Below are positions 43,900 through 52,216 of a stretch of DNA of 64,000 bases, in pieces. How positions within the stretch are numbered: position 1 is the stretch's first letter; each line of letters begins with the position of its first letter. The position numbers and the translations under genes are program-made. This DNA is from Aphanothece hegewaldii CCALA 016. Its GTDB lineage: Bacteria > Cyanobacteriota > Cyanobacteriia > Cyanobacteriales > Microcystaceae. A model generated the notes under the pieces. The model worked only from the letters and a program-made list of their open reading frames with translations. It did not search any database and had not been told where the DNA came from. Location: positions 62,001 to 126,000 of the forward strand of contig NZ_PXOH01000010.1 in the NCBI RefSeq assembly GCF_003007785.1. Reading direction: 5' to 3'.

Positions 43900-45399
43900 T
43901 TAAGGGAACCAACGAGGTTTAAAACCTGCATTAAGTTCTTGAGAAATAATTTTTGGGGTGATGTTAAAATTGACGGTCTGTGGTAAAGATAAAATCCACA
44001 ATTGACCATTAGCGATCGCTTGTCCCTCTCTACTCATTAAATCATTGTTTTCTCTCATCGGAACTGCCACGACTTGATCAAATAATAAAGCAACGCCATC
44101 GGGAGACAAACTCATCTGAACATCTTGATAATTCGGTAAAGCTAATAAAGGCAGATCTTGACCTGTTGCAATGTCTACAATGGTTAAATAAGGTTCTTCT
44201 TTAATTCGATTATCCTCCCCAATAACTAAATCGGTTTTTAAACAATACAACGTTTTTTCTTGTCTAGGTTCAAACTGACACCCTAAAACTGAATTCGTCG
44301 TTCTAAATAATCCTCTGAGTTCATTCGCATCATTGATCAAATAAAGCGATCGACTATAATCAGGATTGACTTTAACAATGACCTTTTCTGTTCCGTTTTG
44401 ATTAAAATCCAAAATTTTTTCATATCCTGGTAAAAACTGCGGTGCTCCTCCATCTGGGGTTAAAGGAAGAATTGCAACTCCACCTGGTTGAGAAACAGCG
44501 ACTTTTTGACCATTAGGAGAAATCAAAAATTCATCACCTCGTATTCCTAACGGTCTAAGTTCACCATTCTCTAGAATAATCCATAATCCCGCATCTGCTG
44601 GATTATTATAATTTACTCGTTGTACAACAATAGTTTTACCATTACTGGATAAATCAAATTTAAGATTTTGATAAGTTTGAGCATCCAAAAGTTTTTTAAT
44701 TCTACCACTGGGGGTAATTTCTTCCGTTGTTTTGAAGTTAATTCCTGTTGTTACGGTAAAAAGTTGCTGTCTGGGAACTTCTAACCCTCCACTATAGGGA
44801 TCAAAAGCTGAAAATAAAATTTTATTGCCTTCAGGATAGATTCTAAAATTGGTGACAACGAGATCACTGGGTGTTAAGACTGTTTTTTTAACGATTGTGA
44901 ATTTATCTTTAGCTGGTTTTAATTGACAAAGAATTAATTTACCGCGTTCAGTTCCCTGTAAACCGATATAAGCAAAGACGCGATCATGAGTGTAAAAAAC
45001 GCCGTTAAAAAAATTAAGTTTGTTCTCACTAAATCTTTCTTTCGCGCCTACTAACTGTACTTTGTATTGAGTGTCATAAAAAGGTAATTCTGTTAAAGTA
45101 TAAAATAGTCGATTTCCTCGCCAACTCATTGTCCCAGGTAATGGCGGTTCGATCACTAAATTTTCTTCGACACTTTTTCGCTCAACAGGACGATTGAACC
45201 CTAAAGTAAAATAACGATCTTGTACTCCGATTTTTTCCCCTGCCCAGCTAAAATGATTAACCTGTAGATTTGTTGGATCACCGTGCCAGAGAATTAAGGC
45301 GATCGCAGTACATAAGGCGATTACAGTTAAAATAACAGCCAAATCAAAACGCGGCCATTTTCTGGGTTCAAAGAGTCTAGTAATAAGATTAGAAGTCAT
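43900..45399 (-). CDS. Large exported protein with Ig-like and beta-propeller-like regions
   Basis: A 499-residue protein. One membrane helix (residues 19-40) anchors it; the remainder is outside the cytoplasm. Residues 50-140 resemble an Ig-like domain (FTLGFNRPVERKSVEENLVIEPP). Residues 150-499 contain repeated strands of the TolB/WD type (NKILFSAFDPYSGG; SPNGQKVAVSQPGG; SLSPDGVALLFDQ). No catalytic motif is seen. Function unknown; the gene is conserved among cyanobacteria as far as I can recall. It precedes the AI-2E-family gene on the same strand. Confidence 0.7.
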   Translation of the reverse strand: MTSNLITRLFEPRKWPRFDLAVILTVIALCTAIALILWHGDPTNLQVNHFSWAGEKIGVQDRYFTLGFNRPVERKSVEENLVIEPPLPGTMSWRGNRLFYTLTELPFYDTQYKVQLVGAKERFSENKLNFFNGVFYTHDRVFAYIGLQGTERGKLILCQLKPAKDKFTIVKKTVLTPSDLVVTNFRIYPEGNKILFSAFDPYSGGLEVPRQQLFTVTTGINFKTTEEITPSGRIKKLLDAQTYQNLKFDLSSNGKTIVVQRVNYNNPADAGLWIILENGELRPLGIRGDEFLISPNGQKVAVSQPGGVAILPLTPDGGAPQFLPGYEKILDFNQNGTEKVIVKVNPDYSRSLYLINDANELRGLFRTTNSVLGCQFEPRQEKTLYCLKTDLVIGEDNRIKEEPYLTIVDIATGQDLPLLALPNYQDVQMSLSPDGVALLFDQVVAVPMRENNDLMSREGQAIANGQLWILSLPQTVNFNITPKIISQELNAGFKPRWFP

Positions 45400-45523
45400 T
45401 AGAAAAGAGGATCAAACGCCCGAATACTCAACATATTAAAGGAAAACTTAAGAGTTAAAAAATTTTTTTTTCGCTAAACTTCATTTAACAGTAAAGGCTC
45501 CATCTCCTAGACGGAATTCAACA

Positions 45524-46612
45524 ATGTCTATCACGATCAACCCCTTAAAATGGGCATTATTAACGGTTACAGTTCCTTTCATTTTTACCCCAACTGAAGT
45601 TCTAGCGGGGACTTTCGGTAATTACGGTGTTAGAGCAACCGAGATTTTAACAGAACTTTCTCTCAATCATGCCGGACGATCGAGTGGTTCAGCAAAAGAG
45701 CAAGTAACAGCCGATTATCTGCAAGGATTATTTCAAGGATATGGCTATTCAGTGAACCAGCAGCCCTTTGATACAACAGATCGCCAGGGGAATCAAATTA
45801 GCTCACAAAACGTGGTAGCGGTCAAGCCAGGCACGTCAGGTAAGCAAATTATTATAGGGGCGCACTATGATACGGCACCGAGTAGCGCAACCATTGATCG
45901 CTCGGCTTTACAAGGGACAAACGATAATTCTTCTAGTGTTGGCTTAATTGTAGAACTAGCAGAACGATTTAGTATGATTCCGACCCAACATACTCTGACG
46001 TTTCTTGCTTTTGGTGCCGAAGAAGTGGGTTTAAAAGGCTCTAGTTACTATGCGAACAACATGAGTTCAAATGAAATCGAAAATACGATCGCTATGCTGA
46101 ATTTCGATAGTATTGTTTTTGGTGACTATATGTATTTTCATGCTGGACTTAATGCAGCCGATGATCCTGCTTTAGGTTGGGTTAGAGATCAAGCGCTTGA
46201 TATTGCGGCAGATTTAGGCATTGATGCGAGAACAAATCCTGGTTTAAATGAAGAATATCCAGCAGGGACGGGATGCTGTAGTGATCAAGAATCTTTTGAA
46301 ACCTTAGTGCCTTCTATTCCTATTCTCGTAGCAGAAGCGACTAACTGGGAGATTGGTGATCTCGATGGTTATACTCAAACCAGTAATCCAATTGTTCCAG
46401 GTGGCGCAACTTGGCACAATCCACAATACGATAATCTTACTTTTATTAATACTTATTTTCCTGGATTAATCGAAGAACGGACGAGCAACTATAGTCAAAT
46501 TGTCACAACATTGCTCAGTGATTTAACGTCTGTGCCTGAACCGAGCAGCATTTTAGGTCTTGGTGTTGCTGTTGGTGTTGCTAGTCTAATGATTCGTCAA
46601 AAACGCTTATAA
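45524..46612 (+). CDS. M28 family peptidase with PEP-CTERM sorting signal
   Basis: A signal peptide (residues 1-28) is followed by an M28 zinc peptidase domain. Expected metal-binding segments are present: GAHYDTAPSS (His/Asp), GTNDNSSSVG (Asp bridging), AFGAEEVGLKGS (catalytic and metal Glu) and LNFDS. The C-terminus carries VPEPSSILGLGVAVGV and a basic RQKRL end, a PEP-CTERM sorting signal, implying exosortase-type surface targeting. Likely an aminopeptidase acting outside the cell. A bidirectional terminator separates it from psbA. Confidence 0.9.
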   Translation: MSITINPLKWALLTVTVPFIFTPTEVLAGTFGNYGVRATEILTELSLNHAGRSSGSAKEQVTADYLQGLFQGYGYSVNQQPFDTTDRQGNQISSQNVVAVKPGTSGKQIIIGAHYDTAPSSATIDRSALQGTNDNSSSVGLIVELAERFSMIPTQHTLTFLAFGAEEVGLKGSSYYANNMSSNEIENTIAMLNFDSIVFGDYMYFHAGLNAADDPALGWVRDQALDIAADLGIDARTNPGLNEEYPAGTGCCSDQESFETLVPSIPILVAEATNWEIGDLDGYTQTSNPIVPGGATWHNPQYDNLTFINTYFPGLIEERTSNYSQIVTTLLSDLTSVPEPSSILGLGVAVGVASLMIRQKRL

Positions 46613-46618
46613 ACCATT

Positions 46619-46654
46619 AAAAAACGCCCTCAAGTAAAGAGAGAGCGTTCTTTT
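46619..46654. terminator. Bidirectional terminator between M28 gene and psbA
   Basis: AACGCCCTC (46623-46631) pairs with GAGAGCGTT (46641-46649) with one mismatch over a nine-base loop. On the plus strand CTTTT follows; on the minus strand a run of six T follows. It serves both converging genes. Confidence 0.82.
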
Positions 46655-46675
46655 ATTCTACCAGCGAAAAAATGC

Positions 46676-47758
46676 TTATCCTGCAATAGAAGGAGCAACT
46701 AGAGCAACGGGAGTCGCATCATTAGAAGCTAAATCTAAGGGGAAGTTGTGAGCATTTCTTTCGTGCATGACTTCCATACCGATACCAGCACGGTTTAAAA
46801 CATCTGCCCAAGTTCCGATTACGCGACCTTGTGAGTCGAGAACGGACTGGTTGAAGTTGAAACCATTGAGGTTAAAGGCCATCGTGCTGACACCCATTGC
46901 GGTAAACCAGATACCAACGACAGGCCAAGCACCGAGGAAGAAGTGTAAAGAACGGCTGTTGTTGAACGAAGCATATTGGAAGATCAAACGACCAAAGTAG
47001 CCATGAGCAGCAACAATGTTATAGGTTTCTTCTTCTTGTCCGAACTTGTAACCATAGTTGAGAGACTCACTTTCAGTGGTTTCACGAACTAAGGAAGAAG
47101 TGACTAAAGAACCGTGCATCGCAGAGAACAAAGAACCACCAAAGACACCCGCTACACCTAACATATGGAAGGGGTGCATCAAGATGTTATGTTCTGCTTG
47201 GAACACGAACATAAAGTTAAAGGTTCCACTGATTCCTAGGGGCATTCCATCAGAGAATGAGCCTTGACCAATGGGATAGATGAGGAATACGGAGGTGGCT
47301 GCTGCAACGGGAGCGCTGTAAGCAACACAAATCCAGGGACGCATTCCTAAACGGTAGGATAACTCCCACTGACGACCCATCCAACAGAAGATCCCAATTA
47401 AGAAATGGAATACAACTAACTGGTAGGGGCCACCATTGTAGAGCCATTCATCTAAGGATGCTGCTTCCCAAATGGGGTAAAAATGTAGACCAATAGCGTT
47501 AGAAGATGGCACAACTGCACCAGAGATGATGTTGTTTCCTGTCAGTAAGGAACCAGCAACAGGCTCTCTGATCCCGTCGATATCGACTGGAGGAGCAGCA
47601 ATAAAAGCAATAATGAAGCAAATAGTAGCGGCTAGGAGAGTGGGGATCAAGATTACTCCAAACCAGCCGACATAGATCCGGTTGTTGGTGCTAGTAATCC
47701 ACTGACAAAAACGCTCCCACAAAGAATAGTTATCTTGCGAACGTAAGGTGGTCGTCAT
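46676..47758 (-). CDS. psbA: Photosystem II D1 protein
   Basis: The reaction-centre subunit that binds P680, pheophytin, plastoquinone QB and most Mn-cluster ligands. The chain is exactly 360 residues, so standard numbering applies. Present and normal: Asp170, Glu189, His190, His198, His215, Ser264, His272, His332, Glu333, His337, Asp342, Ala344 (processing site), Tyr161 and Gln130 (the low-light-type residue). Unusual: residue 73 is Thr instead of Tyr, and residue 126 is Trp instead of Tyr, near the pheophytin site. Residues Gly80, Phe158 and Thr286 are standard, so it is not the low-oxygen D1' type. The C-terminal extension is 16 residues. Confidence 0.97.
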   Translation of the reverse strand: MTTTLRSQDNYSLWERFCQWITSTNNRIYVGWFGVILIPTLLAATICFIIAFIAAPPVDIDGIREPVAGSLLTGNNIISGAVVPSSNAIGLHFYPIWEAASLDEWLYNGGPYQLVVFHFLIGIFCWMGRQWELSYRLGMRPWICVAYSAPVAAATSVFLIYPIGQGSFSDGMPLGISGTFNFMFVFQAEHNILMHPFHMLGVAGVFGGSLFSAMHGSLVTSSLVRETTESESLNYGYKFGQEEETYNIVAAHGYFGRLIFQYASFNNSRSLHFFLGAWPVVGIWFTAMGVSTMAFNLNGFNFNQSVLDSQGRVIGTWADVLNRAGIGMEVMHERNAHNFPLDLASNDATPVALVAPSIAG

Positions 47759-47790
47759 GAATAATACGTTGAATGAAAGAATGAATGTAG

Positions 47791-47806
47791 CAAAGATAAC
47801 TTTGCA
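47791..47806 (-). promoter_or_regulatory. Hairpin in the psbA 5' leader
   Basis: GCAAAG, four bases, CTTTGC: a perfect 6-bp inverted repeat 33-48 bases upstream of the psbA ATG. In an mRNA it would form a short hairpin before the coding region. psbA leaders commonly affect transcript stability and light response; its role here is inference. Confidence 0.5.
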
Positions 47807-48111
47807 TCATATGTTCAAGTATATTTACATCTCTTTGAATTGAGCCATTTTTTTTTGTATATTTATGTAAATAATTATTGTTTAATTTGTATTTAAATGT
47901 AGTTTTGTTTAATTGATGTTTTTATTCTTAATAAAACTTGATGAAAACATCGCTCAATTCTAATTTACCGTTGATTCGATCTTTGGTTTCTTTACATTCC
48001 TTAATTCAGTTTAACCCAATCATGTTCGATGAACTCACCGAATTAGAATTATTAGAAGACTAATTCCTAAGTGAAATGTTAAGATAAATTTACATAACAA
48101 TTTTTGGTCGG

Positions 48112-48126
48112 GTGGGTCATGCCCAC
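48112..48126 (+). repeat. GGTGGG palindromic repeat, copy 2
   Basis: GTGGG (48112-48116) and CCCAC (48122-48126) flank TCATG, 18 bases before the sufE start. It shares the preceding GTCGG with the copy near 40888. In the sufE mRNA it could form a stem in the leader. Confidence 0.5.
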
Positions 48127-48143
48127 TTTCCACAAGCGAAAAA

Positions 48144-48572
48144 ATGTCGAAGCAAGCCCCTTCTTTACCTCCAAACCTTGAGCGCATCGTTGAAAAATTC
48201 AAACGTCGTACAGACCCAAAACAGAAGTATGAGCAACTTCTTTGGTATGCCAAAAAACTAGAACCCTTAGAGGAAGAAGATAAAATCCCCGATAACAAAG
48301 TGAATGGCTGTGTCTCTCAGGTGTATATTACGGCTGATTTAAAAGATGGGAAAATGTGGTATAAAGGCGACTCGGATGCACAATTGGTTAAGGGGTTAGT
48401 TGCTTTTTTAATTGAAGGACTGAACGGTCTAACCCCTCAAGAAATCATACAAATTACGCCCGATTTTATTGAGGATACTGGTCTAAAAGTGAGTTTAACG
48501 CCCTCACGAGCCAATGGCTTTTATAACATTCTGCAACTGATGAAAAAAAAGGCTTTGATGAAAGCAACTTAA
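48144..48572 (+). CDS. sufE: SufE-like cysteine desulfurase activator
   Basis: Accepts persulfide sulphur from SufS and passes it on for iron-sulfur cluster assembly. The acceptor Cys56 lies in VNGCVSQVY, the family signature. Other features are ERIVEKFKRRTDPKQKYEQLL at the start and SRANGFYNILQLMKKKA at the end. The 142-residue length is normal. It is convergent with the Fur-family gene. Confidence 0.92.
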   Translation: MSKQAPSLPPNLERIVEKFKRRTDPKQKYEQLLWYAKKLEPLEEEDKIPDNKVNGCVSQVYITADLKDGKMWYKGDSDAQLVKGLVAFLIEGLNGLTPQEIIQITPDFIEDTGLKVSLTPSRANGFYNILQLMKKKALMKAT

Positions 48573-48588
48573 AACATCAGTTTAGTTT

Positions 48589-49131
48589 TTATTCGTCTTC
48601 TTCATCATCTAGCAAGTGCATATGGGAAGCATGACCCGACATAATTGCACGACTGCAAGACCAATTACTCGGTAAAGCGGACGGCCAACCCATCCGTAAG
48701 GCCTCTGGACAAATTGCCATAACAGTTAACTGACAATCAATCAGTTGAAATCCTTCTTTTTCAGACTGTTTAAGACTGTGTTTGAGAATCGAGTCATTAT
48801 TAAACTCAATGGTCTTATTACACTGAATACAAACTAGATGATGATGGTGATGAGGATAAGGTTGATTCAGTTCATAGTGTTTATGACCTTCTGCTAGTTC
48901 GAGTTCTCGCAAAATTCCCATACGAGACATTAACTTAACGCTACGATAAATGGTCGATAAACTGATTCCTTCTCCTCGTTTTTCGAGAAGGAGATGCAAT
49001 TCCTCAGCACTTAAATGATTTCCTTTGGGAAGATTTTGAAAAACGTGCAGAATTTTTTCCCGTTGAGGTGTTAAACGCCACCCTCTGGAATTTAGTTCAG
49101 CTTTTAGGGACGATGCAGTATATGGAGGCAT
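48589..49131 (-). CDS. Fur-family transcriptional regulator, PerR/FurC-like
   Basis: A metal-dependent repressor. The winged-helix domain contains RLTPQREKILHVFQNLPKGNHLSAEEL and recognition helix ISLSTIYRSVKLM. The dimer domain has the HHHHH-type regulatory site (PYPHHHHHLVCIQC) with one CxxC pair and later conserved His/Cys. The sequence looks closest to the PerR-like (FurC) branch of cyanobacteria, which responds to peroxide. The C-terminal 15 residues (HASHMHLLDDEEDE) are His- and acid-rich, an odd tail. The subtype is a judgement by eye. Confidence 0.82.
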   Translation of the reverse strand: MPPYTASSLKAELNSRGWRLTPQREKILHVFQNLPKGNHLSAEELHLLLEKRGEGISLSTIYRSVKLMSRMGILRELELAEGHKHYELNQPYPHHHHHLVCIQCNKTIEFNNDSILKHSLKQSEKEGFQLIDCQLTVMAICPEALRMGWPSALPSNWSCSRAIMSGHASHMHLLDDEEDE

Positions 49132-49247
49132 AAGCGATAACCCTTTAAAAAGTGCTGCCTACTTGACCATGATAGACGTTCTCGGCTCTCATTTGCAACA
49201 ACTCTAATTAATTGAGAATTTCTGTCGATATAGTTTTTCTCCCATCC

Positions 49248-50093
49248 TTAAGTATGAATTGAACCATCGGGTAAAATCGCTCCTTTTAAAAAGGCTCCCG
49301 TTAATTTGACCATAATTTTTTTACCATAGCCAACTTTCGCGCCTCGTAAATCAGCTTCTCTTAAATCAGCACCACTGAAATCAGCACCAATTAAATTAGC
49401 TTCTTGTAGATTAGCCCCTCTAAGATTAGCCCCAAGAAGATTAGCCCGAAACAGATTAGCGCCTGTTAGATTGGCTTTTTCTAAATTAATTTGATGCAAA
49501 AAACTGTCACTAAGATCCGCATGACTAAGATCCGCTTCAGTTAAGTTTCTTCCAGATAAATCTTTTTCTTTAAGATTGGCTCCTCGAAAGTCAGCCTTAC
49601 TATAATCTCGATAATAAGGGCGTTTAACCGAGTGGTTTTCGTAAGAATCATGGTTCCGAGGATAAGGGGAAGACGGATAAGTCTGATGAGAATAAGTCGA
49701 ATCATGGTTCCGAGGATAAGGGGAAGACGGATAAGTCTGATGAGAATGGGTTGATTTAGCCGAATGATTTGATCTCTCTTTAGACGTATGATTTGACGAC
49801 TTCTGTGTCGCATTGGATGTTTTTTGAGCTTTACTCGAAGTCGTTTGAGATGACGGCTCTTTCTCTGGAGATTTACCGTTTTTTTGGTACACTAAACGCA
49901 ATTGATCCCGTGCGTGATTAATTTCTTGTAATTTAGCGGTGGCTTTTTCTAAAAGACGCTCATTATCTTTTGGCAATCTGTCGGGATGCCAAATAAACAC
50001 CAAATCTTTATAAGCTTGGTTTATTTCTTCGAGAGTGGCTCCAGAGTCTAGCCCCAGTGCTTTATAGTAACGCTCTAATTCTTCCATCCACAA
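49248..50093 (-). CDS. J-domain plus pentapeptide-repeat protein
   Basis: Residues 8-70 form a DnaJ J-domain with the HPD motif (FIWHPDRLPKD), which stimulates Hsp70. A Ser/Asn/Lys/His-rich linker (71-162) contains the segment SHQTYPSSPYPRNHDS twice in tandem. Residues 167-265 are a pentapeptide-repeat beta-helix (ADFRGANLKEKDLSGRNL and similar). The J domain implies DnaK recruitment; the helix may give target or surface shape. Target unknown. The duplication in the linker is exact at DNA level. Confidence 0.85.
   Translation of the reverse strand: MWMEELERYYKALGLDSGATLEEINQAYKDLVFIWHPDRLPKDNERLLEKATAKLQEINHARDQLRLVYQKNGKSPEKEPSSQTTSSKAQKTSNATQKSSNHTSKERSNHSAKSTHSHQTYPSSPYPRNHDSTYSHQTYPSSPYPRNHDSYENHSVKRPYYRDYSKADFRGANLKEKDLSGRNLTEADLSHADLSDSFLHQINLEKANLTGANLFRANLLGANLRGANLQEANLIGADFSGADLREADLRGAKVGYGKKIMVKLTGAFLKGAILPDGSIHT
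49645..49747 (-). repeat. Exact 49-bp tandem duplication in the linker of the J-domain gene
   Basis: Two identical 49-base stretches start at 49645 and 49699, a period of 54 bases, or 18 codons. The duplication stays in frame. Being identical, it is young; it lengthens a disordered linker. Confidence 0.85.
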
Positions 50094-50441
50094 GCTCCCC
50101 TAACCTGTTTAATGATTGGCGATCGCAAAAGACGAGTTTTTGATTGGTCATCTGCTTTTATTGCGGTGCTTGCTCAGTCATTACTTATAGAATAATCTTC
50201 TCAATGCGAACTTGGTCAAAAATCTAAGGAAAAATACCAAAAGCTAGAGACAGTTTATAAGGATTGCTCATGTTTAAAGTCAAAAAAACGACACACAGTA
50301 ATGAAAAAGCAGGATTAACCACTATTTTATCTTTTACGAGTGATCCAAATCACTTTCATCCTACCTACTCTAATCTACCCTAGAAATAGAAGTCAGATTT
50401 TTCAAATCGAATTAATATCCTTATCAAAAAGAGGACTAACA
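50094..50441. other. Intergenic region upstream of the DUF3352 gene
   Basis: About 350 bases between two divergent genes. It contains a HIP1-type octamer-like GCGATCGC at 50130 and the Crp-type inverted repeat listed next. I see no small gene. A ribosome binding site, GAGGA, lies seven bases before the ATG at 50442. Confidence 0.5.
50339..50354. promoter_or_regulatory. Crp-type inverted repeat
   Basis: AGTGAT (50339-50344), CCAA, ATCACT (50349-50354) form a perfect 6-4-6 inverted repeat. It contains GTGA-N6-TCAC, the core recognised by Crp-family regulators, including cyanobacterial SyCRP1. It lies 87 bases before the DUF3352 start, a position suited to activation. The link to cAMP control is inference. 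Confidence 0.4.
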
Positions 50442-52118
50442 ATGTCTCGTCAAAAATCAGGTTGTGGCTTTCTTTCAATTTTTGGATTTCTCACACTCGC
50501 CACCGCCGGGGGAGCATACGTTTATTTTAATGGTTTTCCGAGTGCTTTAAGTTTTAGTCTGCCTTGGGAACAATTTACACCCGTCGAAGCGGCTAAAGTG
50601 ATTCCTGATGAAGCGATCGTCACTACTTACATTAACACCGATCCTCAAACTTGGTCAAAACTGACCCACTTTGGCACACCAGAAGCTCAAAAGCTAGTAC
50701 GTCACAGTTTAGACGAATTCACATCACAATCATCGCCATCAGACATTAACTATTCTCAAGATATACAACCTTGGATCGAAGATATCGCAATTGCTGTTCT
50801 TCCGTCTGTTCAAAATGAAGCCCAAATTTTGTTTGTTATGGGAATTAGAGATAAATTAAAAGCGGCTAATTTTGCCAAAAAATTGAAAGATCAACCCAAT
50901 CAAACCTTTACTGAAACAAAATACCAAGGATTTACAATTATTGAAAGAACATCGCCCAATAGTGAGCTTTCTTATTCGGCTATTGTGGGAAAATATCTTT
51001 TATACTCAGACAATCGAAGTGTTATTGAACTAGCGATTAATACCAAAAAAGGAGAACCTTCTTATCGAAATAAACCCCAAGTTAAAGAGCTTTTATCTCA
51101 ATCGGGAACGCTAAAAAATCCTCTGATTCAAACTTATATAGATGACTATGATCAGCTAGTCAATCAAAGTGCAGCCAGCTTGCCCCCTGATTCTCAAATA
51201 CCTGTTAATACCCTAAAAAATATCACATCTTTAAATTCAGTAGTTCTCTTGTTGGGTGTGGAAGAAACAGGCATACATTTACAAGCTATGGCTCACTTAA
51301 ATCCTACTGAAACACCTACACCGAACAACATTCAGCCCTCATCTTCACAACTTTTATCTTATTTACCTTCAGAAACTCTAATGTTTATGAATGGTCAAGG
51401 AATCAAACAAGGTTGGATAAATCTAGTCAAAGAATCTAATACTGATTCTACAATACAAAGCCTTGTTAAACAGATTAGAGATAATTTTAAAATGGCGAAT
51501 CTAAATGCTGATCAAGATGTTTTTGGCTGGATGGATCAAGAATTTGCTTTAGGTTTAGTCGCCTCCAATCAACCCACATTAGGTAATCTGGGAATTGGGG
51601 GAGTTTTGGTGTTGCAAACTAGCGATCGCGCCACCGCCGAAAATACCTTCGATAAATTAAAACAATTATCCATTTTTCTGCCACAAATGGAAGTCAACAC
51701 CACTGATATTGATGGAAAAAATATTACAGAATGGAAGTCAAAATTTAATCAAGAAGTCTTTTTAAGTTATGGTTGGTTAGATAATCAAGCAATTGCTATG
51801 ACGGTAGCCATGCCTTTTCAAACCGTTCTACAATCTCAATCGAGTAATTCATTATCCCAAAGTCAAAATTTTAAAGAGATTACCGCGTCTTTACCTGAAA
51901 AAAACTTTGGTTATTTTTATCTAGATCTTGAGCGTTCTTTCCATAAAGCTTTAACTTCATCCAATGGTATCGAAAGCTTAATAAATCCTGAAAGTAGGGC
52001 AGTTTTAGACTCAATTAAAGGTATAGCGATTACTTCAACCATGCCCACTCAAGCCATTAGTCAAGTAGATATGATTTTGTCTTTAAAGTCAACTCATGAT
52101 GTTTTAGAGCAAAAATAA
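50442..52118 (+). CDS. DUF3352 exported protein
   Basis: A 558-residue protein with an N-terminal membrane helix (residues 9-25, FLSIFGFLTLATAGGAYVYF). The rest is the DUF3352 domain, with VEAAKVIPDEAIVTTYINTDPQTW near 48, and repeated segments ending in DKLKAANFAKKLKDQ. It probably faces the periplasm or lumen. Function unknown. I chose the ATG at 50442 because GAGGA precedes it and the longer reading from 50340 adds a non-homologous stretch. A Crp-type palindrome lies upstream. Confidence 0.85.
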   Translation: MSRQKSGCGFLSIFGFLTLATAGGAYVYFNGFPSALSFSLPWEQFTPVEAAKVIPDEAIVTTYINTDPQTWSKLTHFGTPEAQKLVRHSLDEFTSQSSPSDINYSQDIQPWIEDIAIAVLPSVQNEAQILFVMGIRDKLKAANFAKKLKDQPNQTFTETKYQGFTIIERTSPNSELSYSAIVGKYLLYSDNRSVIELAINTKKGEPSYRNKPQVKELLSQSGTLKNPLIQTYIDDYDQLVNQSAASLPPDSQIPVNTLKNITSLNSVVLLLGVEETGIHLQAMAHLNPTETPTPNNIQPSSSQLLSYLPSETLMFMNGQGIKQGWINLVKESNTDSTIQSLVKQIRDNFKMANLNADQDVFGWMDQEFALGLVASNQPTLGNLGIGGVLVLQTSDRATAENTFDKLKQLSIFLPQMEVNTTDIDGKNITEWKSKFNQEVFLSYGWLDNQAIAMTVAMPFQTVLQSQSSNSLSQSQNFKEITASLPEKNFGYFYLDLERSFHKALTSSNGIESLINPESRAVLDSIKGIAITSTMPTQAISQVDMILSLKSTHDVLEQK

Positions 52119-52216
52119 AATAAATATAAAAAAGTTTAATTTAGACGAAATCATTGGGCGTTTTCTTGTAGGATGTTATGCACTTATTGTCCTTTTAATT
52201 ATTCTCATAACATCTT

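Larger units (their letters stand above)
47759..48143. other. Divergent region between psbA and sufE
   Basis: 385 bases holding the psbA promoter and leader on one side and the sufE leader on the other. I found a leader hairpin (47791-47806) and a GTGGG/CCCAC repeat (48112-48126). No clear psbA -35/-10 pair was identified by eye. A 40-codon frame at 47941-48063 was considered and not accepted. Confidence 0.5.

Noticed and set aside
46676..47758. psbA as the low-oxygen D1' form
   Set aside because: Residues 80, 158 and 286 are Gly, Phe and Thr, the ordinary states.
47941..48063. 40-codon frame starting MKTSLNSNLP upstream of sufE
   Set aside because: No ribosome binding site, no recognisable domain, and it lies in a region expected to hold the psbA promoter. 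Kept only as a possibility.
49645..49747. CRISPR-like repeats
   Set aside because: The two copies lie inside a coding region, with an in-frame 54-base period and no spacers.
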